Below the pieces are notes generated by a model. It had not been told where the DNA came from. It searched no databases and was given only the letters and a program-made list of their open reading frames with translations. Below are positions 1-6,567 of a DNA stretch of 8,880 nt, piece by piece. Made by a program: the position numbers and the translations under genes. Within the stretch, counting starts at the first letter, position 1. Each line of letters opens with the position of its first letter. Origin of the DNA: Paracoccaceae bacterium (GTDB taxonomy: Bacteria; Pseudomonadota; Alphaproteobacteria; Rhodobacterales; Rhodobacteraceae); contig RFUP01000073.1 of assembly GCA_009922885.1 (NCBI GenBank), positions 1 to 8,880 on the forward strand, in the 5' to 3' direction.

Positions 1-6
1 AAACAC

Positions 7-15
7 AAGGGAGAG
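7..15 (+). promoter_or_regulatory. Ribosome binding site of fghA
   Basis: The purine-rich string AAGGGAGAG ends 4 bases before the ATG at 20. This is a strong Shine-Dalgarno match and supports that start. Only 19 bases of upstream sequence are visible, so any promoter or upstream gene lies outside the window. Confidence 0.8.
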
Positions 16-19
16 TTCA

Positions 20-850
20 ATGGAAACCGTTTCGGAAAACCGCTCGTTCGGGGGCACCCAAGGCGTTTATCGGCACCGCTCGAAGGCCACGAATTGCGAC
101 ATGACCTTCGGCCTCTTCCTGCCGCAGGAAGCCGCGGAAGGCCCTGTTCCCGTGCTCTGGTATCTCTCGGGCCTCACCTGCACCCATGAAAACGCGATGG
201 TCAAAGCCGGCGCGCAGCAATGGGCTGCCGAACAGGGCATCGCGCTGGTCTTCCCGGATACCTCGCCGCGTGGCGAAGGGGTGGCGGATGATCCGGCCTA
301 TGATCTGGGCCAAGGCGCGGGGTTCTACGTCAACGCCACCGAAGCGCCGTGGGCGGCACATTTCCGGATGTGGGATTACATCGCGGATGAACTTCCCGCC
401 CTGCTCGCCAAGGAGTTCCCGCTCGACATGGAGCGCCAGTCGATCACCGGGCATTCGATGGGCGGGCATGGCGCGCTGACGCTGGCGATGGGGCTTAAAG
501 GTCGGTTCCGCTCGGTTTCGGCCTTCTCGCCGATCTGTCATCCGACGACCACCGATTGGGGCCGCAAACAACTTGCCGCCTACCTTGGGCCGGACGAAAC
601 CGCTTGGCTTCGCCATGACGCAACCCTGATGATGCGCGCTGAAGGCCTCGATATCCCGCTTCTGGTGGATACCGGATCGAAGGACCAGTTCATGAGTCAT
701 CTGAAGCCGGAAGCCCTCGCCATGGCCGCGATGGAGCGCCGTATTCCCTGCACGTTGCGCCTGCAAGACGGCTATGACCATAGCTATTTCTTCGTCTCCA
801 CCTTCATCGAAGAACACATCGGCTTCCACGCAGAGGCGCTTTACGCGTGA
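20..850 (+). CDS. fghA: S-formylglutathione hydrolase
   Basis: This 276-residue protein is the usual length for S-formylglutathione hydrolase (esterase D family). The enzyme is cytosolic and hydrolyses S-formylglutathione to formate and glutathione, the second step of glutathione-dependent formaldehyde detoxification. Visible in the sequence: the oxyanion-hole stretch LSGLTCTHEN (49-58), the family block GAGFYVNAT (99-107), the nucleophile elbow GHSMGG with Ser146, Asp222 in GSKDQF, and His254 in GYDHSYFF, a complete catalytic triad. The start at 20 has a strong Shine-Dalgarno site. Its stop overlaps the GTG of the next gene by 4 bases, so it heads (in this window) a six-gene coupled series. 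The partner formaldehyde dehydrogenase (adhC/frmA type) is not in the window; by family habit it may lie just upstream. The substrate call is family knowledge; a broader esterase activity is also possible. Confidence 0.95.
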   Translation: METVSENRSFGGTQGVYRHRSKATNCDMTFGLFLPQEAAEGPVPVLWYLSGLTCTHENAMVKAGAQQWAAEQGIALVFPDTSPRGEGVADDPAYDLGQGAGFYVNATEAPWAAHFRMWDYIADELPALLAKEFPLDMERQSITGHSMGGHGALTLAMGLKGRFRSVSAFSPICHPTTTDWGRKQLAAYLGPDETAWLRHDATLMMRAEGLDIPLLVDTGSKDQFMSHLKPEALAMAAMERRIPCTLRLQDGYDHSYFFVSTFIEEHIGFHAEALYA

Positions 851-1206
851 ACCTCACATCCGCCTGCCCGATCCTGCCCAGCAGCGACCTCGCAGCGACC
901 CACAGCTTCTGGGCGCGCTTGGGGTTCAACACCCTGAGCACCTACCCCGAATACATGATCCTTGCACGCGAGGGCGTGGAGTTGCACTTCTTCGCCGCGC
1001 CAAACCACACGCCCGAGGCGTGCTATGCTGGGGCCTATCTGAGGCTCAACGACCCGTCGGCGCTCGATGCGGAATGGGGGAGCCTTGGCCTACCGGAAAC
1101 GGGCATTCCCCGCCTTCTCCGCATAGAAGACAAGCCATGGGGCATGCGGGAACTGGCGGTGCTCGATCCTGACGGAAACCTGATCCGGCTAGGAGCGCCG
1201 CTATGA
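847..1206 (+). CDS. VOC-fold protein, bleomycin resistance/glyoxalase family
   Basis: This 119-residue protein has the typical length of a single-domain vicinal-oxygen-chelate protein of the bleomycin-resistance (Ble) subgroup. Visible features: an N-terminal half with ILPSSDLAATHSFWARLGF (9-27), matching the beta-alpha pattern in which S/T-x-x-F-[WY]-x-x-L-G-F is typical; ELHFF (50-54); and the C-terminal motif LAVLDPDGNLIRL (104-116). Ble-type proteins bind and sequester glycopeptide drugs as dimers, while relatives are metalloenzymes. The sequence does not settle which applies, and the neighbourhood suggests a small reactive metabolite rather than an antibiotic. The start is a GTG at 847, overlapping the fghA stop (GTGA), with AGAGG at 832-836 about 10 bases upstream. 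Family confident; ligand unknown. Confidence 0.88.
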   Translation: MNLTSACPILPSSDLAATHSFWARLGFNTLSTYPEYMILAREGVELHFFAAPNHTPEACYAGAYLRLNDPSALDAEWGSLGLPETGIPRLLRIEDKPWGMRELAVLDPDGNLIRLGAPL

Positions 1207-1652
1207 TCTACGTCGACGCTGATGCCTGCCCCGTGAAGGAAGAAGCCGAGCGCGTCGCCACGCGGCACGGGTTGAAGATTTTCTTCGTCTCGAACGGTGG
1301 GCTACGCCCCTCGCAGAACCCGCTTGTGGAAATGGTGATCGTGCCGGACGGGCCGGATGTGGCGGATATGTGGATCGCTGAACGTGCCGGACCGGGCGAT
1401 GTGGTGGTAACGGGCGATATACCCTTGGCCGCGAAATGCGTGGTTACGGGGGCGAAGGTGATCAAACACAACGGCGAACCGCTCACGGAATCGAACGTGC
1501 GTGAAGCGCTGGCGATGCGCGACCTGATGGCCGATCTGCGCGCGTCCGATCCCTTCCGGCAAGGCGGCGGCAAGGCCTTTACAAAGGCCGATCGCTCGCG
1601 TTTCCTCGATGCGTTGGAACGCGCCGTGCGCGCGGCGAAGGGGATGAAATGA
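1203..1652 (+). CDS. yaiI: UPF0178 (DUF188, YaiI/YqxD) family protein
   Basis: This 149-residue protein matches the usual length and conserved blocks of the UPF0178 family: VDADACPVK (4-12, acidic residues Asp5 and Asp7), PDVADMWIAE (51-60), VTGDIPLAA (69-77, Asp72) and the C-terminal ALAMRDLMADLR (102-113). The cluster of conserved aspartates resembles PIN-like nuclease folds, so a metal-dependent nuclease role is often suggested, but I know of no firmly established function. It is probably cytosolic; no signal or membrane segment is visible. The ATG at 1203 overlaps the previous stop (ATGA) and has AGGAG at 1191-1195, 7 bases upstream. It is the third gene of the overlapping series; the context gives no clear hint of its job. 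Confidence 0.92.
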   Translation: MIYVDADACPVKEEAERVATRHGLKIFFVSNGGLRPSQNPLVEMVIVPDGPDVADMWIAERAGPGDVVVTGDIPLAAKCVVTGAKVIKHNGEPLTESNVREALAMRDLMADLRASDPFRQGGGKAFTKADRSRFLDALERAVRAAKGMK

Positions 1653-2266
1653 AACCGGAAATCGTCGTGTTCGACATCGGCAACGTGCTGGTCGAATGGC
1701 AACCTGAAGCCTACTTTTCCCGCGTTGTCGGGGCCGAACGCACGAAGGCCTTTTTCAACGCCGTGCCGATCCACCGGATCCACCACAAGGTGGACGAGGG
1801 CGCGCGGTTTTCGACCATTCTTGAAGCCGCCGAGGATTACCCTGACTTCGAACCCGAACTCAGGATGTGGGTAGAAGACTGGTCTAAACTCACCGGAGGC
1901 GTGATCGCGCATTCTGTCCGCCTTCTACGCGCGCTCCGCGCCAAAGGCATTCCAGTCTGGGCGCTGTCGAATTTCGGCGAGGAGCCTTTCGATATCTCCT
2001 GCGAGGATCACCCGTTCCTGACCGAGTTCGACGGGTCCGTGATTTCTGGCCGGATCGGCGTGGCGAAGCCGGATGTGGAGATTTACGAGGCCTTGGAAGA
2101 GGCAACGGGCGTCTTGCGTTCGCGGCTTCTCTTCACCGATGATCGGGCCGAGAATATCGCCGTCGCCAAGGCGCGCGGCTGGCAAACCCATCTGTTTGAA
2201 GGGCCCGAAGGCTGGGCCAAAGCACTGGTCGAAGCAGGGCTTCTGACCGAGGAGGAAGCGCAATGA
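1649..2266 (+). CDS. HAD-superfamily hydrolase (YihX-like)
   Basis: This 205-residue haloacid-dehalogenase-type hydrolase has all four motifs in order: motif I FDIGNV with nucleophile Asp9, motif II ALSN with Ser107, motif III AKPD with Lys140, and motif IV FTDDRAEN with Asp164/Asp165. A small alpha-helical cap falls between motifs I and II. The D-[IL]-G-N-V form of motif I, which lacks the usual second aspartate at +2, is shared with E. coli YihX (alpha-D-glucose-1-phosphatase) and its relatives. The likely activity is a phosphatase on a small phosphorylated metabolite, but the substrate is unknown. The C-terminus is acidic (LLTEEEAQ). ATGA overlaps with both neighbours, and AAGGGG at 1638-1643 lies 5 bases before the start. 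Haloacid dehalogenase activity is the less likely alternative. Confidence 0.88.
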   Translation: MKPEIVVFDIGNVLVEWQPEAYFSRVVGAERTKAFFNAVPIHRIHHKVDEGARFSTILEAAEDYPDFEPELRMWVEDWSKLTGGVIAHSVRLLRALRAKGIPVWALSNFGEEPFDISCEDHPFLTEFDGSVISGRIGVAKPDVEIYEALEEATGVLRSRLLFTDDRAENIAVAKARGWQTHLFEGPEGWAKALVEAGLLTEEEAQ

Positions 2267-3174
2267 GCATCACGATAATCCCGTTTGCGGAAGGCGAAGC
2301 GCGGCTTGACTGGATCGGCCTGACCGATGCTCTGGCGGCAGGCCATAAGCTCCCGAAGGCGGAGATCGCGGATACCTTCCTCTATCGCGGTAAGGATACG
2401 CTTCTGAACCGCGCCGCGTGGATTGATGGGCTGGGGTTGGCGGTTAAGTCCGCCACCATCTTCCCCGGCAATGCGGCCCGCAATGAACCCACGATCAACG
2501 GCGGTGTCACGCTTTATCGCGATAGCGACGGGGCGTTGGAAGCCTTGGTGGATTTCCACCTCGTGACCAAATGGAAAACCGCGGGCGACAGCCTTTTGGG
2601 TGCCCGCCGCCTCGCCCGCAAGGACAGCCGCAAGATCCTCATCATCGGGTCCGGCACTGTGGCGCGCTCGCTGGTTGATGCCTATTCCGCGGCCTTCCCC
2701 GAGGTGCGGTTCACTGTCTGGAGCCGGACCACCGCCAATGCCGCGGCGCTGGCGCAGACAGTGCCCGGCATGGCCGTGGCCGAAGATCTGGAACGGGCGG
2801 TGAAAGAGGCCGATATCATCACCTCGGCCACGATGGCGACCGAACCCAATCTGAAAGGCGAATGGCTGCAACCCGGCCAACACGTTGATCTGATTGGCGC
2901 TTACCGCCCCGACATGCGCGAGGTCGACGATGAGGCGCTGCGCCGCTCGCGGATTTTCGTCGATAGTTTCGACACCACCATCGGCCATATCGGCGAGCTG
3001 AAAATCCCGCTCGCGGAAGGCAAGATCGTGCGGGATGACGTGCTGGCGGATTACTACGAGATGGAGAGCATGGTGCGCCGCTCGGATGACGAGATCACGC
3101 TCTTCAAGAACGGTGGTGGTGCGCATCTCGACCTGATGACCGCGCGCTACATCCTCGACCGGTTCCGCGCATGA
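2263..3174 (+). CDS. Ornithine cyclodeaminase/mu-crystallin family NAD(P)-dependent enzyme
   Basis: This 303-residue protein has the family's usual length. Visible blocks: the substrate-side motif LAVKSATIFPGN (59-70, Lys62), the WKTAGDSLLGARRLA segment (104-118), the Rossmann nucleotide-binding turn ILIIGSGTVARSL (125-137), and TLFKNGGGAHLDLMTA (279-294) near the C-terminus. In true ornithine cyclodeaminase I recall a catalytic aspartate in a G-D-C-P-G-K context. Here the equivalent stretch reads IGAYRPDMREVD (211-222), with no Asp at that point, which resembles the mu-crystallin/ketimine reductase/alanine dehydrogenase branch. The name ornithine cyclodeaminase should therefore not be read as a function. 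The reaction is likely NAD(P)-linked reduction or deamination of an amino or imino acid. GAGGAGG at 2249-2255, 7 bases upstream, supports the ATG, which overlaps the previous stop. Confidence 0.88.
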   Translation: MSITIIPFAEGEARLDWIGLTDALAAGHKLPKAEIADTFLYRGKDTLLNRAAWIDGLGLAVKSATIFPGNAARNEPTINGGVTLYRDSDGALEALVDFHLVTKWKTAGDSLLGARRLARKDSRKILIIGSGTVARSLVDAYSAAFPEVRFTVWSRTTANAAALAQTVPGMAVAEDLERAVKEADIITSATMATEPNLKGEWLQPGQHVDLIGAYRPDMREVDDEALRRSRIFVDSFDTTIGHIGELKIPLAEGKIVRDDVLADYYEMESMVRRSDDEITLFKNGGGAHLDLMTARYILDRFRA

Positions 3175-4073
3175 TCGGCTGGGCCGCCCTTGCCGCGCTT
3201 GTTGGCGCGCCCTTCGCCAAAGAGGCGATGCGGCACCCGATGAACGATGCAGCGCGGCGCGCGGCCCCCGGCAAGATCGCGGCGCTCTCCCAAGGCAAAA
3301 CCCACATCCGTTGGATGGGTGCGGAAAGCGGGCCCGTGGCGGTGTGCGTGCACGGGCTGACAACGCCGTCGCGAGTCTGGGAAGGGTTGGCGGAAGCGTT
3401 GGGCGCGCGCGGCTATCGCGTGCTTGCTTACGATCATTTCGGGCGCGGATTTTCCGATACAGTGCGCGGGCTTCAGGACCGCGCGTTCTTCCTGACACAT
3501 TTGAAGGAAATCCTCGCGCATGAGGGCGTGGAGGATGGCTTTACCCTTGTCGGCTATTCGATGGGTGGGGCGATTTCCACGGCCTTCACCGCTGAAAACC
3601 CGTCGCGCGTAGGGCGTTTGGTGCTGCTTGCGCCTGCAGGGATGGGGCACGAATTGGGGCGCGTTGCGCGGCTCACGAAACTGCCCATGATCGGAGACTG
3701 GTTGATGCTCACGCTTTTCCCGCGCGGGCATCGGAAGGGCACCGAAGCGGAGCGCGCCTTGCCGTCGTCTGTTCCGGGCATCGTCGATTACCAGCAGAAC
3801 GAACTGACGCGCCGAGGCTTTGTGCCTGCGGTGCTGTCATCGCTGCGCGGCATCCTCTCGGAGCGCCAAGAGGCGGATCACAAAGCGATTTCTGGCAAGG
3901 TTCCGGTGCTGGCGGTCTGGGGTGACGTGGATCGCACCATTCCCTTGAGCCGTCGCGATGTGCTGGCCGAATGGAACCCCAACGCGCGCCATGCGGTGAT
4001 CGAAGGGGCAGGCCACGGCCTGCCCTATACCCACACCAAAGAGGTGATCGCGGCTTTCGATCAGGCGGGCTGA
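3171..4073 (+). CDS. Alpha/beta hydrolase
   Basis: This 300-residue single-domain alpha/beta hydrolase has a clear triad: Ser130 in the elbow GYSMGG (128-133), an acid at Asp254 (or Asp252) in WGDVDRTIP, and His282 in GAGHGLPY. The oxyanion-hole HG is at 61-62 (VCVHGLTTPSRVW). The first ~16 residues (IGWAALAALVGAPF) are hydrophobic and may be a weak membrane anchor or signal sequence, so the location is uncertain. Substrate unknown; esterase, lipase or C-C hydrolase are all possible. The ATG at 3171 overlaps the previous stop (ATGA), but I see no good Shine-Dalgarno site in front of it, so translation probably relies on coupling. The 3' end overlaps the convergent transporter gene by 13 bp. 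It is the last gene of the + strand series. Confidence 0.9.
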   Translation: MIGWAALAALVGAPFAKEAMRHPMNDAARRAAPGKIAALSQGKTHIRWMGAESGPVAVCVHGLTTPSRVWEGLAEALGARGYRVLAYDHFGRGFSDTVRGLQDRAFFLTHLKEILAHEGVEDGFTLVGYSMGGAISTAFTAENPSRVGRLVLLAPAGMGHELGRVARLTKLPMIGDWLMLTLFPRGHRKGTEAERALPSSVPGIVDYQQNELTRRGFVPAVLSSLRGILSERQEADHKAISGKVPVLAVWGDVDRTIPLSRRDVLAEWNPNARHAVIEGAGHGLPYTHTKEVIAAFDQAG

Positions 4074-5299
4074 GCGCACACCAGTTTCTCTCTCACCGGC
4101 AGGTGCACCACTGCCGAGAAGGCTCCAACCGCCACACCAACCCACCAGACTGCGGTGTAGCTGCCGTAAGCATCATACATCCGCCCCCCGAGCCAGACGC
4201 CGAGGAAGCTGCCCAACTGGTGCGAGAAGAAAACGATGCCGTAAAGCGTGCCCATGTAGCGCAGCCCGTAGAGATGCGCGATGAGGCCCGAGGTGAGCGG
4301 CACGGTGGCCAGCCAGAGCGAGCCCATGAGGGCCGAGAAAATCAGCACGGTCGCGGGTGTCATCGGCACCATGATGAACCATGCCGCAATCAGCGTGCGC
4401 CCTGCGTAGATGCCCGCAAGCAGGTATTTCTTCGAATATTTCTTACCGAGCCAGCCTGCCGTGAGCGTGCCTGCGATATTCGCAAGACCGATGATCGAGA
4501 TGGAAACCGCGCCCAAGGCGGAGGTGGTGGTTACGCCAAGGGAATGCAGGATACCGTCCGCCATGATCGGGCCGCACATTTCGGTCACGAAAGCTGGGAA
4601 GTGCGCGGTGACGAAGGCCAACTGGTAACCGCAGGAGAAAAAGCCGAGGAAAATCAGTGTATAAGACGGATCCTTGAAGGCGCGCTTCAGGATCGTGCCC
4701 ATGCTTTCCTCAAGCTCGGCCTTGGTGGCAGCCACAGGCGCGCGCATGAAGGGCAGCGCCAGAAGCGAAGCGATGATCATGCCCGCGAAGACCACGAACA
4801 CCATCTGCCACGGCATCACCGCCAAAAGCCCTTCAGCGAGCGGCGCACCAACAACCTGCCCCGCCGATCCGGCAGCGGTGGCGATTGCCAAAGACATCGA
4901 GCGGTTCTCGGCGGTCGAGGCGCGCCCCACAACGGCAAGGATCACCCCAAAGCCCGTGCCTGCCACGCCGAAGCCCACGAGCCACGCATAGGCCTGCTGC
5001 TCGAACGGGGTGGTGCTATAGGCCGTGAGCACGAGACCCAGAGCATAGGTGAGTGCGCCGAGGATCAGCGCGCGGCGGTCGCCCAAGCGTTCGGCAAAGG
5101 CACCGAAGATCGGTTGGCCAAAACCCCAAGCGAGGTTCTGGATCGCGATGGCGAGCGAGAATTCCGCGCGCGGCCAGCCGAATTCATTGGCAATCGGGAT
5201 CTGGAACACGCCGAACGAGGCGCGGACCGCGAAAGAAATGAGGATCACGACACAGCCGGCGATCAGAACGGGTGTGAAGATAGACTGGTTACGTTCCAT
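4061..5299 (-). CDS. Major facilitator superfamily transporter
   Basis: This 412-residue membrane protein has about twelve hydrophobic segments and the MFS signature between TM2 and TM3 (GAFAERLGDRRAL, about 66-78), with a degenerate echo after TM8 (GWLGKKYSKKYLL). A charged cytoplasmic loop (ATKAELEESMGTILKRAFKD) separates the two six-helix halves. The N-terminal FGVFQIPIANEFGWPRAEFS is typical of the monocarboxylate/oxalate-formate antiporter-like branch, so an organic acid is a reasonable but unproven substrate. I chose the ATG at 5299 because GGAGAGG (5305-5311, - strand) lies 5 bases upstream. An in-frame extension to 5353 would add 18 charged, non-conserved-looking residues. The stop codon lies within the last codons of the alpha/beta hydrolase gene on the other strand. 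It is divergent from zapE. Confidence 0.9.
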   Translation of the reverse strand: MERNQSIFTPVLIAGCVVILISFAVRASFGVFQIPIANEFGWPRAEFSLAIAIQNLAWGFGQPIFGAFAERLGDRRALILGALTYALGLVLTAYSTTPFEQQAYAWLVGFGVAGTGFGVILAVVGRASTAENRSMSLAIATAAGSAGQVVGAPLAEGLLAVMPWQMVFVVFAGMIIASLLALPFMRAPVAATKAELEESMGTILKRAFKDPSYTLIFLGFFSCGYQLAFVTAHFPAFVTEMCGPIMADGILHSLGVTTTSALGAVSISIIGLANIAGTLTAGWLGKKYSKKYLLAGIYAGRTLIAAWFIMVPMTPATVLIFSALMGSLWLATVPLTSGLIAHLYGLRYMGTLYGIVFFSHQLGSFLGVWLGGRMYDAYGSYTAVWWVGVAVGAFSAVVHLPVREKLVCAQPA

Positions 5300-5304
5300 G
5301 GGAG

Positions 5305-5311
5305 CCTCTCC
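5305..5311 (-). promoter_or_regulatory. Ribosome binding site deciding the MFS start
   Basis: Read on the - strand, GGAGAGG lies 5 bases before the ATG at 5299. It favours that start over the longer in-frame alternative at 5353. Confidence 0.75.
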
Positions 5312-5394
5312 TGTGCGCCCGCGAACCCTTCTCCTTTCTTTGGAAAAGGTCAATCTCCCTTCCGCATTTCCATTTGCCGCGCTATTTGAAGCCT

Positions 5395-6456
5395 ATGACA
5401 ACGATGACCGACCTTTACGAAGCGCGCCTTGCTGCCGGAACCATCCGCGCAGATGACGCACAGCGCGCGATCCTTCCGGAATTCGAGCGCATTCGGGAAG
5501 AATTGGCGAAACCCGTTAAGAAAGGGTTTTTCCGACGGTCGGCACCGGAAGCGCCGAAAGGGCTTTACCTCTGGGGTGGGGTCGGGCGCGGGAAATCCAT
5601 GATGATGGACCTCTTCGTCGAGAGCCTCGACGTGCCGGTTCGGCGGGTGCATTTCCACGCCTTCATGCAGGAAATCCACGCAGGCCTCCACGCCGCGCGG
5701 GCCCAGAATGTGCAGGATGCGCTGGCCCCTGTGGCGGCGAAAGTGATCGCCGAAGTGCGCTGCCTTGCCTTCGACGAAATGCAGATCACCGATATCACCG
5801 ACGCGATGATCGTCGGGCGTTTGTTCGAAGCGCTCATGAAGGGCGGCGTGGCGATCGTGACCACGTCGAACCGCGTGCCGGATGACCTCTACAAGAACGG
5901 GCTGAACCGCCAGCTATTCCTGCCCTTCATCGCGCTTCTGAAAGAGAAGATGGCGGTGGTGGAAATGGCGAGCCCCACGGATTACCGCCAGAATCGACTG
6001 GCCGGCGAGAAGGTGTGGTTCGCGCCGTCGAACGAAGCGTCGCGCGCGGCGATCCAGTCGATCTGGGAAGACATGACCGGGAAGGGGCCAGCCTCGCCCT
6101 TGCATATCACCGTGAAGGGGCGGCGCGTGGATATTCCCGCCTACCGCAACGGTGTGGCGCGCGCCGCGTTCCACGATCTCTGTGGCCAGCCCTTGGGGCC
6201 GGGGGATTACCTTGCCATTGCCGATGCGGTTAAGGTGCTGATCCTTGAAGATATTCCGCGCCTTTCGCGCTCGAACTTCAACGAGGCCAAGCGCTTCGTG
6301 ACCATGATCGACGCGCTCTACGAGGCAAAGGTGCGGCTCATCGCGTCGGCGAAAGCCGAACCGGAGATGCTCTATGTCGAGGGCGAAGGCGTGTTCGAAT
6401 TCGAGCGCACCGCCAGCCGCCTGCGCGAGATGCAGGATGCCAACTGGGGCGCGTGA
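5395..6456 (+). CDS. zapE: AFG1/ZapE-family ATPase
   Basis: This P-loop ATPase of about 353 residues belongs to the AFG1/LACE1/ZapE family, found in bacteria (ZapE, linked to Z-ring stability during division in E. coli) and in mitochondria. With the start at 5395, the visible motifs are: Walker A LWGGVGRGKSMMMD (59-72, Lys67), the family block RRVHFHAFMQEIH (83-95), Walker B CLAFDEMQITD (123-133), a sensor-like TTSNRVPDDLY (156-166), NGLNRQLFLPFI (168-179), and a C-terminal RLSRSNFNEAKRFVTMIDALYE block. The protein is soluble and cytosolic or peripheral. Start choice is uncertain: ATG at 5395 or 5404 are both plausible, and a TTG at 5374 is in frame. The only purine stretch is TGAAG at 5387-5391, close to 5395 and 12 bases from 5404. 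It stands alone on the + strand, divergent from the MFS gene. Confidence 0.93.
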   Translation: MTTMTDLYEARLAAGTIRADDAQRAILPEFERIREELAKPVKKGFFRRSAPEAPKGLYLWGGVGRGKSMMMDLFVESLDVPVRRVHFHAFMQEIHAGLHAARAQNVQDALAPVAAKVIAEVRCLAFDEMQITDITDAMIVGRLFEALMKGGVAIVTTSNRVPDDLYKNGLNRQLFLPFIALLKEKMAVVEMASPTDYRQNRLAGEKVWFAPSNEASRAAIQSIWEDMTGKGPASPLHITVKGRRVDIPAYRNGVARAAFHDLCGQPLGPGDYLAIADAVKVLILEDIPRLSRSNFNEAKRFVTMIDALYEAKVRLIASAKAEPEMLYVEGEGVFEFERTASRLREMQDANWGA

Positions 6457-6494
6457 GGCACCCTTTTGCCGATGCGCTAGCGGCCTTCCGCCTA

Positions 6495-6544
6495 TGGTTG
6501 ATCTGCCCGCTTGCGAGAGGGCCTTGCCGCGTGGTTCATCTGCC
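6495..6544 (+). repeat. Direct repeat in the leader of the lytic transglycosylase gene
   Basis: TGGTTGATCTGCC (6495-6507) recurs as TGGTTCATCTGCC (6532-6544), 12 of 13 bases identical and 37 bases apart. Each copy is followed by a G-rich stretch (GCGAGAGG after the first, GCGGAGAG after the second), and the second of these is the ribosome binding site of the downstream gene. This could be a pair of regulator sites or a small local duplication; the sequence alone does not decide. It occupies the 111-bp gap between zapE and the lipoprotein gene. Confidence 0.55.
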
Positions 6545-6556
6545 GAAACCTTTCGC

Positions 6557-6562
6557 GGAGAG
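6557..6562 (+). promoter_or_regulatory. Ribosome binding site deciding a GTG start
   Basis: GGAGAG lies 5 bases before the GTG at 6568. That start places a compact lipoprotein signal directly at the N-terminus, whereas the longer frame from 6511 would put 19 non-signal-like residues in front of it. Confidence 0.7.
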
Positions 6563-6567
6563 CTTTC

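Noticed and set aside
17..829. 270-codon open frame on the - strand across fghA
   Set aside because: Antisense to the complete catalytic triad and family blocks of fghA; no domain of its own.
847..1206. Antibiotic (bleomycin) resistance gene
   Set aside because: The fold matches the Ble subgroup, but the gene sits inside a metabolic operon with no mobile element or other resistance gene, so a resistance role is not supported.
2083..3498. 471-codon open frame on the - strand across the HAD, ornithine cyclodeaminase-family and hydrolase genes
   Set aside because: It spans the ends of three well-supported + strand genes and has arginine- and alanine-rich low-information sequence. It is a shadow frame.
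3971..5389. 472-codon open frame on the + strand across the MFS transporter gene
   Set aside because: The translation is rich in R, H, E and G with no recognisable domain and lies exactly antisense to a clear 12-helix transporter. It is a product of GC-rich codon positions.
5300..5394. Promoters in the MFS/zapE divergent gap
   Set aside because: A TTGGAA at 5340-5345 resembles a -35 box, but I could not find a matching -10 at 16-18 bases, so no promoter is reported. A small CCTTT/AAAGG inverted pair there is too short to support.
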